Source: Flammeovirgaceae bacterium UBA1842
GTDB taxonomy: Bacteria > Bacteroidota > Bacteroidia > Cytophagales > Cyclobacteriaceae
Length of the DNA: 56,981 nt
Reading direction: 5' to 3'
Assembly (NCBI GenBank): GCA_002338655.1
Contig: DDIU01000027.1
Coordinates: forward strand, 1-56,981
The position numbers and the translations under genes are program-made. The notes below the pieces were generated by a model. The model made no database searches, was not told the origin of the DNA, and worked only from the letters and a program-made list of their open reading frames with translations. Each line of letters opens with the position of its first letter. Position 1 is the first letter of the stretch. Shown here piece by piece: positions 22,757 to 30,792 of the stretch.

Positions 22757-25700
22757 CTACTTTATTTCATCGGCTTTCTTTTTGGCTGCTGCCAATAGGG
22801 CATCCGCTTTCTTTTTGCTTTCACTTTCAATGCCATTGGCCGTATCATCGGTTTCTTGCTTCATTTTTTTAGCTGCAGCTTCCGCAACCCTCTTTTTTAA
22901 CGGATTACTTCCAGCCTCCTTTACCAATTGATCAGCCTGTGCATATCCTTCCTTACGAACTTTTTCAGCGGCCTTTTTACCTTCAGCAATTATTTTATCG
23001 GCTTCAGATTGAGCTTGATCCATTATTTTTTTGCGTTCAGCATCCACATCTACCCCCAATTCTTCCTTCACCTGATCCTTCACCACATTTTTTACAACAT
23101 CAGTAGCCTTTTGTTTTGTTCCACTACTTTTCAATTTAAAGGTAGGCTTATCGGCTGTGCCTCCAATGCCAATATTCAATGGTATGATGGAGCTGTTAGA
23201 AGGGCTACCTCCCGTATATTGCGAGATTAAACTATTCACTTGGCTACCCAATTTGCCTGCAGGAACATCCATTTTTAGATCGAAATCCAATGCCCCTCCT
23301 AAAGTAGACGTACCACCAAGTGAAGATTTATAGCCCGCCATGGTCAAATCAAATGGTTTAATGGTGACCAGCCCGTTTTCAATCGTCATTGACATCAACA
23401 CATCCTTAATTGGAATTTGGTCCGTATTACTTAATGAGCTAGCCCCAATAAGGGAACCAACCCCTTTCAATACATCAGAATTTTTTAAGGTGCCATTGGC
23501 CAGGTTGATTAAACCCGCCCCATTAACAGTATTCATGTCGGGCATCATTTCCTGATCTAAAAGGCCGTTAATTTTAAAATCTGTAGAGATATTGCCATCA
23601 ATATTTTTAGCAATTGGGAAATAGCCTTGGACAATGGTAAAGGTCTCATACGCCTTACTTGCTGACAGATTATCGATTTTTAATTTGAAATCATATTTTG
23701 GCTTGGCCAAATCCCGTGGGTCATAAGTACCATTTACTGCAAATGCTCCACCTAGTAAATTAAAGATAAGTCCACTTAAGTTTACTACGCCATCTTTCAC
23801 TATAACATCACCTTTTGTATTGGTCATGGACATGTCCATAATGGATATCGTTTTAATAGATGAGGTCAGTACAAAATCAATGTTTTTAGGAATATCTACT
23901 ACGCCATAGCTCTCTTCACTACCTGTGGAATCTGTGGCAACCACTGTTGAACCTTCTTCCTCTGTCATAAACTCATTGAGGTCTAGTAGGTTGGAGCTAA
24001 AGTTCATCTTACCTTTTAGCACTTGATTTTCCCCAAAAAGGAAACCTATATAGTTGGACATCGACCCTGATAGGGCAATATCACTTTTCCCTATGGTACC
24101 TTTATAATTATCAATGCCCATCTTATTAGGATCGAAGGAGGCCTGAGCTGCAGATATGGTCACATCGTAGGGCAGTTCAGCATCTACATATTTAAAATTG
24201 GTAATGTTTATTTGACCACTGGTAGGCAAACGATCATATTTTTCAGCTTCTAAATCCGCCATATTTCCAGCGGTGGATAAATTGGCCTTAATCTTACCCG
24301 CCAGTGTCATTCCCTCAAGGGGGAAAATTTTAGTGATTTTTTCCAGGTCAATTCCACCAGACGCATTGAGCTTCCAAGTGTAATTATCCAAGTTGGCAAA
24401 TTCGAGATCTACCTTGAAAGGTTCTCCATCCATTTCCATGGAAAATTCGTTTACAACGGCAATAAAATCGGCCAATTTACCGGGGCTTTTAACTACCGCA
24501 TCTAAAGTCATTTTTTCAAGCGCATAAGGCAGGTCAGTAGTTTTTACATACCCATTGGCCATCTTCATTGTGGCGTTTACGGTGGGCATCTGACCAGTAA
24601 TACTATCATATACGCCACTTGCTTGAATATCCAACGTGACAGCACCCTTCATGCTCATTCCTTCCATAGGAAACATCGAGCTCAATTCTGCCAAGTCCAA
24701 TTTTCCTTTAACAGAGGCGTCCATGTCATAATTCACCAAGTTCTTGATCAGCAGTTTGGCATCGATAGGGTTTTTACCAAAGTCCATGTGGAACTGTTTC
24801 AAGTCAACTATCGTGTTGTCAATATTTCCATCTTTGTTATCAATCAATAAGTCCATGCTAATGTTGGAAACAGCAGTGGGTAGGTCAGGGTATTTAAACA
24901 TGGCCTCATTTACCTGAAGACCAACATTGAAGGCGGGCATAGTAAGGCTATCGTATTTTCCTTTTACCGCACCATTAAAAGAGAGGTTGCCTGCTGTTTC
25001 TATCTTGCCAAAATCAGCCGTATAAACACCGGGAACGAGTGAGAGCAAGCTTTTAAAAGTGGCCTCTTTGGAAGCATAGGAAATGTCCATATCCATACTG
25101 CCATCTTCATTAAGGGTTAGGAAACCATCAAATGAAAGACCAAAATCATTGACTGTGGCCTTGTTTTCTTTAAATGTATAGGTGCTATAATTATTGCTGA
25201 TACTCATTACAACATCAGCATTTACTTTCTTATTTGAGAGATATTCAACGCCATCATAGGTCACCGAAACAGATTCTGTGCTAGTCAATGTTTTAAGGTC
25301 AAAAACATCCTGATTAAAATCACCACTACCACTGTGGTTCATGTTTTTAATTTCCAGTTTGATTGGCATCGTTGCATCATCATAGACCACGTGGGCGTTG
25401 GTGATTTCCCAATGATCAATACCAATGTTGAAGGCAGTAGGCGTTTCCTCAACAGGTGTATCCACTACCTCTGTCTCACTAGAAGGCATCGCGATATCAT
25501 AATTTGCTGTACCATCTTCCAATACTTTTATATTGATCTCAGGCTCCACCATCTTAATACCACTTATTTTTATTTGATCTCCAAACAGGCTAAAGAGATC
25601 GATCTCCACTTCAAACTCCTTAATAGCAAAAAGTATTTGACCCTCAAATGGTGCCCGATTGATCACCCCTAGGTTGTTCATACCTGCTGTTACATTGGGG

Positions 25701-25882
25701 AAGTTGGAAAACAGCGATAGACTGAAATCATCGGTATCAAATACTACATCGGCATTTACATTTTCAGCAATGGCAGAGTCAATGGCCGCTTTGATATCAT
25801 CTTTGAATACAACCGGAATAATAAAGGCAGCGGCTAATATGATTACTACTATTACGCCAAGGGAGATAAATAATTTTTTCAT
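22757..25882 (-). CDS. AsmA-family envelope protein with coiled-coil tail
   Basis: A 1041-residue protein anchored by one N-terminal membrane helix (residues 5-24). Most of it is a long series of beta strands typical of the AsmA/bridge-like family, which are thought to carry phospholipids between inner and outer membrane. AsmA-like blocks include GIKMVEPEINIKV near the N-terminus and VTIKPFDLTMAGYKSSLGGT near the C-terminal region. The last 95 residues are unlike the rest. They are Lys/Glu/Ala-rich coiled coil with repeated ADKIIAEGKKAAEKVRKEG and KKKADALLAAAKKKADEIK segments. A lone -7 box, TAAATTTG on the minus strand, is at 25928-25935. It is probably a single gene. Confidence 0.83.
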   Translation of the reverse strand: MKKLFISLGVIVVIILAAAFIIPVVFKDDIKAAIDSAIAENVNADVVFDTDDFSLSLFSNFPNVTAGMNNLGVINRAPFEGQILFAIKEFEVEIDLFSLFGDQIKISGIKMVEPEINIKVLEDGTANYDIAMPSSETEVVDTPVEETPTAFNIGIDHWEITNAHVVYDDATMPIKLEIKNMNHSGSGDFNQDVFDLKTLTSTESVSVTYDGVEYLSNKKVNADVVMSISNNYSTYTFKENKATVNDFGLSFDGFLTLNEDGSMDMDISYASKEATFKSLLSLVPGVYTADFGKIETAGNLSFNGAVKGKYDSLTMPAFNVGLQVNEAMFKYPDLPTAVSNISMDLLIDNKDGNIDNTIVDLKQFHMDFGKNPIDAKLLIKNLVNYDMDASVKGKLDLAELSSMFPMEGMSMKGAVTLDIQASGVYDSITGQMPTVNATMKMANGYVKTTDLPYALEKMTLDAVVKSPGKLADFIAVVNEFSMEMDGEPFKVDLEFANLDNYTWKLNASGGIDLEKITKIFPLEGMTLAGKIKANLSTAGNMADLEAEKYDRLPTSGQINITNFKYVDAELPYDVTISAAQASFDPNKMGIDNYKGTIGKSDIALSGSMSNYIGFLFGENQVLKGKMNFSSNLLDLNEFMTEEEGSTVVATDSTGSEESYGVVDIPKNIDFVLTSSIKTISIMDMSMTNTKGDVIVKDGVVNLSGLIFNLLGGAFAVNGTYDPRDLAKPKYDFKLKIDNLSASKAYETFTIVQGYFPIAKNIDGNISTDFKINGLLDQEMMPDMNTVNGAGLINLANGTLKNSDVLKGVGSLIGASSLSNTDQIPIKDVLMSMTIENGLVTIKPFDLTMAGYKSSLGGTSTLGGALDFDLKMDVPAGKLGSQVNSLISQYTGGSPSNSSIIPLNIGIGGTADKPTFKLKSSGTKQKATDVVKNVVKDQVKEELGVDVDAERKKIMDQAQSEADKIIAEGKKAAEKVRKEGYAQADQLVKEAGSNPLKKRVAEAAAKKMKQETDDTANGIESESKKKADALLAAAKKKADEIK

Positions 25883-25973
25883 AATATTAAATGTAGTCGA
25901 GATTTATCAATAGAAGAATTCCTATATCAAATTTACTAAACAATTGCATTAAAATTAAAGAGATTGGAAAATG

Positions 25974-26336
25974 CTATTTACGGATCAACCTCACATCAAT
26001 GTCTTCAGCAAATTTCATATCTATCAAATCTTTTCCTGATGCCTTGATGTGATAAATTAAAATGACATTGTTATCAGGTCGGGTGATGGTCAACAGACTG
26101 TCTGCTTGATGCCAATTTATATTAATACGAGTGCTGGATTCTAATGGCAATAGGAGCGAGTTAGTATCAGCCGCTACAGAGAAGTGACCAGTGTGATCTT
26201 CATTGAGCACAAGTACGCCAAGCCTTGATTCAGATTCAGTACTCCACTCAATGCTCCAAACACCCGCCATTTGTTGTGCAGTATTGGGATCACTACAACC
26301 CCATATTAATAGCAATAGGAAAGATAAGTTTTTCAT
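25974..26336 (-). CDS. Small lipocalin-like lipoprotein
   Basis: A 120-residue lipoprotein: MKNLSFLLLLIWGCS gives a signal peptide with the lipidated Cys at residue 14. The mature part (GVWSIEWS, LNEDHTGHF, ITRPDNNVILIYHIK) looks like a small beta-barrel or sandwich as in lipocalin-like proteins, but no named family is recognised. A perfect hairpin, CCGTTAG-4-CTAACGG, ends 4 bases before the start codon and may hide the ribosome-binding region. The gene follows the aldehyde dehydrogenase by 46 bases. The function is unknown. Confidence 0.65.
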   Translation of the reverse strand: MKNLSFLLLLIWGCSDPNTAQQMAGVWSIEWSTESESRLGVLVLNEDHTGHFSVAADTNSLLLPLESSTRININWHQADSLLTITRPDNNVILIYHIKASGKDLIDMKFAEDIDVRLIRK

Positions 26337-26339
26337 AAT

Positions 26340-26357
26340 CCGTTAGAAAACTAACGG
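26340..26357 (-). promoter_or_regulatory. Hairpin just upstream of the small lipoprotein gene
   Basis: CCGTTAG, AAAA, CTAACGG form a perfect 7-bp stem ending 4 bases from the start codon at 26336. It is 25 bases past the aldehyde dehydrogenase stop but has no U-tract on the transcribed strand, so it is a weak terminator candidate. Occlusion of the translation start is an alternative. Confidence 0.4.
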
Positions 26358-26382
26358 TGGCGCATCATAAAGATTGTTTGGC

Positions 26383-27819
26383 CTATAAGTACTTTTTAAT
26401 TATTGACAAAATAGATCTGGTGAACTTAGAATAGGGAGGATAAATCATTTTTGAAGAAGTAAGTCCTATTCTTTGTTTTAGGACTCCTTTTTTATTGGAG
26501 AAAGCTAAAAACCCAAAATAACCATGTGATTTGCCTATTCCACTGTTGTTCACACCCCCAAAGGGTAAGTTGGAATGAGTAAAATGTAATACACAGTCAT
26601 TGATACATACCCCACCAGAGGAGGTTTCATGTAGCATTATTTTCTTTGCTTTACTACTCTTGCCGAAATAATAAAGTGCTAATGGTTTTGGTTTTGCATT
26701 GATCAACTGTATCGCATCATCCAAAGATGAAAATGTAATTACCGGAAGTATTGGTCCAAATACCTCTTCTTCCATCAACCGGGTATCCATGGGCACATTC
26801 TTGAGTATTACCGGAGGTATGTGATTCTCCTCTTCAATTGCATTGTCTCCCATTACCAAGTGAGCACCTTTGGCTAGGGCGTCTTGAAGTAATTCATTCA
26901 GACGATTGTAATGGCTTCTATTTACAATGCGGCCATAATCAGGCGAATTATGAAAGCCGTTTCCATTGGCATTAAACTGACCCTGTACTTTAGCAGTCAA
27001 TTCCTCTAAGAACCTGTCTTGAATACTATCATGTACCAGCAAGTAGTCTGGCGCAATACAAGTTTGTCCGTTGTTTAAGAACTTGCCCCATGCTAGTTTT
27101 TCTGCAGCATCACCGATATTGGTACTCTGATCGATTATTGCCGGGGATTTACCTCCCAGCTCAAGAGTAACGGACGCAAGGTGCTCTGCAGCGGCACGCA
27201 TTACAATTTTACCCACTTGTGGGCTACCGGTAAAAAATATATGGTCAAATGGTAATTTTAATAGGCTTTGTGAGGCTTCTACTCCTCCCAATACCACACT
27301 TACTTCGTTGGGGGCGAAAAGATCAGAGATCATTTCCTGAATCAATTTGGCAGTATTGGGCGTCATCTCTGATGGTTTGACCATAGCTGTATTGCCAGCT
27401 GCTAAACATGAAACCAATGGGGCAAGGGCTAAATTAAAAGGAAAATTCCACGGGGAAATAATCAAACAGGCTCCTTTTGGCTCATATTGAATATGGGAGG
27501 TTGACCCTAACAGGGTAAGTGGAGTGTCTACCTTTTTGGGTTGAACCCAGTTATTTAAGTGGTTAAGTGCATGCTTTATTTCTGTAGTGACCGGAAGTAT
27601 TTCAGCCAAGTCCACTTCACTAGCGGGCTTTTTGAAATCTGCATAAAGCGCTGTTTTTATGAGAGACTCATGTTCTTCAATCCATTGAAGCATCCGTTTT
27701 AGTCGGTCTTTTCTTTTGGAGATTTTTTCGCTGCGTTGAAGCTGAGCTTGTGACTTCAAATTGGCGAAGGTTGCTTCCAGATTCAATTGATCAATATGGG
27801 TTTCGGTTTTAACAGTCAT
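26383..27819 (-). CDS. Aldehyde dehydrogenase (class 3 / fatty aldehyde type)
   Basis: Oxidises aldehydes to carboxylic acids with NAD(P). From the ATG at 27819 the protein has 478 residues; an in-frame TTG at 27834 would add five. In the longer numbering the catalytic Cys259 lies in NNGQTCI and the general base Glu225 in LELGGKSP. The coenzyme motif FTGSPQVGK (201-209) and the early SPWNFPFNLALAPL are conserved. The short N-terminus and the hydrophobic, basic C-terminus (FTRSILSIIKKYL) are typical of class 3 or fatty-aldehyde dehydrogenases, which can associate with membranes. A long-chain aldehyde substrate is therefore plausible. AGGA lies directly upstream of the chosen start. Confidence 0.9.
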   Translation of the reverse strand: MTVKTETHIDQLNLEATFANLKSQAQLQRSEKISKRKDRLKRMLQWIEEHESLIKTALYADFKKPASEVDLAEILPVTTEIKHALNHLNNWVQPKKVDTPLTLLGSTSHIQYEPKGACLIISPWNFPFNLALAPLVSCLAAGNTAMVKPSEMTPNTAKLIQEMISDLFAPNEVSVVLGGVEASQSLLKLPFDHIFFTGSPQVGKIVMRAAAEHLASVTLELGGKSPAIIDQSTNIGDAAEKLAWGKFLNNGQTCIAPDYLLVHDSIQDRFLEELTAKVQGQFNANGNGFHNSPDYGRIVNRSHYNRLNELLQDALAKGAHLVMGDNAIEEENHIPPVILKNVPMDTRLMEEEVFGPILPVITFSSLDDAIQLINAKPKPLALYYFGKSSKAKKIMLHETSSGGVCINDCVLHFTHSNLPFGGVNNSGIGKSHGYFGFLAFSNKKGVLKQRIGLTSSKMIYPPYSKFTRSILSIIKKYL

Positions 27820-27942
27820 TTCCTGAATATACAATATGTAAAGTGATTGTTGGAAAAAATAGTTTCAAAAACACGAACGATCATTCCTTAAAGTCTGGAA
27901 AAGGTTGACTTCACTCTACAACGGGCTAAAATTAAAATGATA

Positions 27943-28629
27943 CTAGTTAGATAAAATTCGAACCTCTACCCTTCGGTTTTGGCTTCGGGATTCAGCGTCA
28001 TTTTCACGCGATAGGGGCTGATTACCACCGAATGCTTTCGTTTTAATTCGATTTTTGTTTATTCCCTTCTTTGTCAAATAATCTTTCACTGATTCCACTC
28101 TGCGCTCTGAAAGCTTCATATTTTGTTGGGCATTGCCCCTGAAATCAGTATGACCTTCAAGTTGAATGGTCATCGTTGGGTTGGCATTGAGCATATTCAC
28201 GAGGTCATTGAGCTCATCGAATGATTCTGGTGTTATTTCATCCTTTCCAAGGGCAAAAATCAATTTTTCCAAACGCATCAAACGATTAATACCATTGGGT
28301 GAAAGTTCAACTGTTTTTTCTATCAACCCATCAACGTTTTCACTGAGTTTTAAGGTTTCGGTGTGGGTAGTATAACCATCAGCAGAGACTTCAAGTTTGT
28401 AGTCATTTCCATCTTCCATGCTAAAGGTAAAAGTATCGCCACTGAACACCCCAATCCTACTGCCATAGGGCAAGCTTTCATATTTAATCTTTGCTGAAAC
28501 GGGAGCCTTTGTTGAGGCATCCAACACAGTCCCCTTTACTGATATGGTCTTTTGTTCCGCATCCTGGGCATAGGTATTAATAACCAAAGCCAGGCTTAAA
28601 ATTACTATCGTATTAAGCTTGAAGTTCAT
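27943..28629 (-). CDS. OmpA-family protein with carboxypeptidase-regulatory-like domain
   Basis: A 228-residue exported protein. Signal peptide at 1-21, then a carboxypeptidase-regulatory-like beta domain (VKGTVLDASTKAPVSAKIKY), then an OmpA C-terminal domain from about 120 with LEGHTDFRG, NMKLSERRVESVKDYL and NRRVEVRI. These supply the Asp and Arg that bind diaminopimelate in peptidoglycan. It resembles the last third of the upstream gene product throughout its length and lies 12 bases behind it, so the pair look like a partial tandem duplication. It probably tethers the outer membrane to the cell wall. Confidence 0.85.
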   Translation of the reverse strand: MNFKLNTIVILSLALVINTYAQDAEQKTISVKGTVLDASTKAPVSAKIKYESLPYGSRIGVFSGDTFTFSMEDGNDYKLEVSADGYTTHTETLKLSENVDGLIEKTVELSPNGINRLMRLEKLIFALGKDEITPESFDELNDLVNMLNANPTMTIQLEGHTDFRGNAQQNMKLSERRVESVKDYLTKKGINKNRIKTKAFGGNQPLSRENDAESRSQNRRVEVRILSN

Positions 28630-28641
28630 ATTTCTTGATTC

Positions 28642-30660
28642 TTAGTCACTGCCTTTAATACTAAATTCCACCCTTCTGTTTTTCTGTCTTCCTTCTTTGG
28701 TGGCGTTGTCAGCAATTGGCTTACTTTCTCCATAGAATTTTACTGTTACCCGGGCTTTATCAGTTCCTTTATCAGTCAGGTACTTAAGCACTGAGTTAGC
28801 CCTTCGTTCTGATAGACCTATGTTGTAGGTCTCAGGCCCTGTGGCATCCGTATGTCCTGCTATTTCAATATTCATGGTCGTTCTTTCCTTCATCAGCTCC
28901 ACGATACGGTTTAATTCAGAAAACGACTCTGATTTTAAAGTAGCTTTATCAAAATCAAAGAAAACATTGTTCAATACCACCACAGCCTTTTCTTCAATCG
29001 GCACTAGTTTAAGATCCTTTTGTTCAATGTTATGTTCCCCGTTTTCTTCATCAAAATTCCTTAAATCTATATTGGCACTTTCTGCCACAAAACCATCCGC
29101 TTCGGCCCGTATTCCATACATTTCGCCTGCTGGCAATAGTAGCTCATAAGCACCGGTTTCAGGGTTTGAGCTAGTTATACCAATTTCCTTGCCATCTGAC
29201 AATCGCTCGTATATTATTTTGGCTTCAATAGGTTCTCCTGTTTTAGAATTGATCAGCTTGCCTTTCACCGCAATAACAGGCTCAGGCTTTTTCAGCACGG
29301 GCAATGCCACCCTGAAAATATCCAGATCGTCCTCACTTACTCCTTGAGAATAATAAGCATAGTCGCTATTGCCAGGAATATTAAAGAACAAGTCTTCATA
29401 CTGAGAGTTAATAGTTGGCCCAAGATTTTCCGGTGTTGACCAGTTGGTCCAGGTGTCATCAAGTCTTTTTGACATGTAGATATCACTAGCGCCAAAACCG
29501 CTATAGCCGTCTGATGAGAAATAGAGCGTCTTGTTATCTGGAGCTAAAAATGGGGAAGATTCCTCACCTGCAGTATTCAATTTGTCTGAAAGGTTTAATG
29601 GCTCCGACCAGGTACTGTCATTATTTAGGAAGCTGGCATAAATATCCCGGCCACCATAGGAGTCGTCACGCATCACTGACATAAGCAAAACCTTACGGCT
29701 GTTGGCCAAGTAGAAGTTTGCTTTTTCAGAATAGTTATAATCATTTTCTATTTTAATTGCTGCCGGGGGTGACCAGTTACCACTGGAATTAGAGCTGATA
29801 CTCACACCAGCAGCCATTTTTCCATTTTCTAAATATTGATTGCCCAACACCAAAAGTACCGCGTGTCCGTCAGGTGTTACCGAACTCACAAAATTGGGGC
29901 CGGCATTGTTAAGTCCCGCACCCATATTTTTAGCCAACTGCCAGTTGCCCAAGGAATCCTTTTCAGAATACCAGATGTCTTCATTATCACTGGTGCCACC
30001 TATATTATCGGGGTGGTTTTTTCTGGAGAAATAGAGTGTTTTACCATCTGGAGAAAGCAGTGGCTTATATTCTTTGTACTTACTGTTAACGTTCTCATCC
30101 AAGCGCTCCTTCAATATATCTGGGTTGATAAATTCAGGAATGTCAATGGAAGCAATAATCGGTATGTCTGAATCTGAAATAGCAATGGCGTCAATGCTAT
30201 AATAATCAGGTACGGCTGCACCATCAAGCTCAATTTTTACCGCTTTAACTTTGTACGGGGTCTCTTCCATAAATACATTGAGCATCCTTCCTTTTAACGG
30301 GATCGCTCTTGGACTGAATGTATTTATTAAATATTCCGTGCCTTGTTCATCATAAGCAAATACTTTAAAAATGGCACTTGCATTATAGGATTCTGCTATG
30401 GCAATTTGCCTAATCTGGATGGGATTGGCATATCCAACTTTTATAAATTCTTTTTTGTTCGCCCGCTCGGGTGTCCACGCATTGGGGTTTTCACCTCCGG
30501 CTGGCAATACGTTGGGTTTACCAAGAAGTTGTTTGGCAGAATATTGAACGGGGGTTAATTCAGAGGAAAATTCTATCACTTCGGACGCCCATTGTACAAC
30601 TTGAGCATTTAAAAATTGACATGAAAGAACCAATAAAATGGCGAGTAAAATTCTTTTCAT
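28642..30660 (-). CDS. PD40-repeat OmpA-family protein
   Basis: A 672-residue exported protein. After the signal peptide (1-19) comes a beta-rich domain of about 160 residues. A run of PD40/WD40-like beta-propeller repeats follows at about 200-455 (LSPDGKTLYFSRKNHPDNIGG, split as LSPDGKTLYFSR and NHPDNIGG; later LAPDNKTLYFSSDGYSGFG). Then come a carboxypeptidase-regulatory-like domain and an OmpA domain with IAGHTDATGPETYN, IGLSERRANSVLKYL and NRRVEFSI. Bacteroidota have many such proteins, some linked to gliding and type IX secretion, but the function of this one is open. It is transcribed with the smaller OmpA gene downstream. Confidence 0.87.
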   Translation of the reverse strand: MKRILLAILLVLSCQFLNAQVVQWASEVIEFSSELTPVQYSAKQLLGKPNVLPAGGENPNAWTPERANKKEFIKVGYANPIQIRQIAIAESYNASAIFKVFAYDEQGTEYLINTFSPRAIPLKGRMLNVFMEETPYKVKAVKIELDGAAVPDYYSIDAIAISDSDIPIIASIDIPEFINPDILKERLDENVNSKYKEYKPLLSPDGKTLYFSRKNHPDNIGGTSDNEDIWYSEKDSLGNWQLAKNMGAGLNNAGPNFVSSVTPDGHAVLLVLGNQYLENGKMAAGVSISSNSSGNWSPPAAIKIENDYNYSEKANFYLANSRKVLLMSVMRDDSYGGRDIYASFLNNDSTWSEPLNLSDKLNTAGEESSPFLAPDNKTLYFSSDGYSGFGASDIYMSKRLDDTWTNWSTPENLGPTINSQYEDLFFNIPGNSDYAYYSQGVSEDDLDIFRVALPVLKKPEPVIAVKGKLINSKTGEPIEAKIIYERLSDGKEIGITSSNPETGAYELLLPAGEMYGIRAEADGFVAESANIDLRNFDEENGEHNIEQKDLKLVPIEEKAVVVLNNVFFDFDKATLKSESFSELNRIVELMKERTTMNIEIAGHTDATGPETYNIGLSERRANSVLKYLTDKGTDKARVTVKFYGESKPIADNATKEGRQKNRRVEFSIKGSD

Positions 30661-30792
30661 ATAATGGGTGATGTTATAAGTGATGTTTAATCAAGGTAAA
30701 CATAGAAAAAAAAACACACTGAATCCAATTTATAACCCGATTAATATGCCTATTTGATTTTGCAATAAGTTTTAAATCAGATATTTAGTGGT

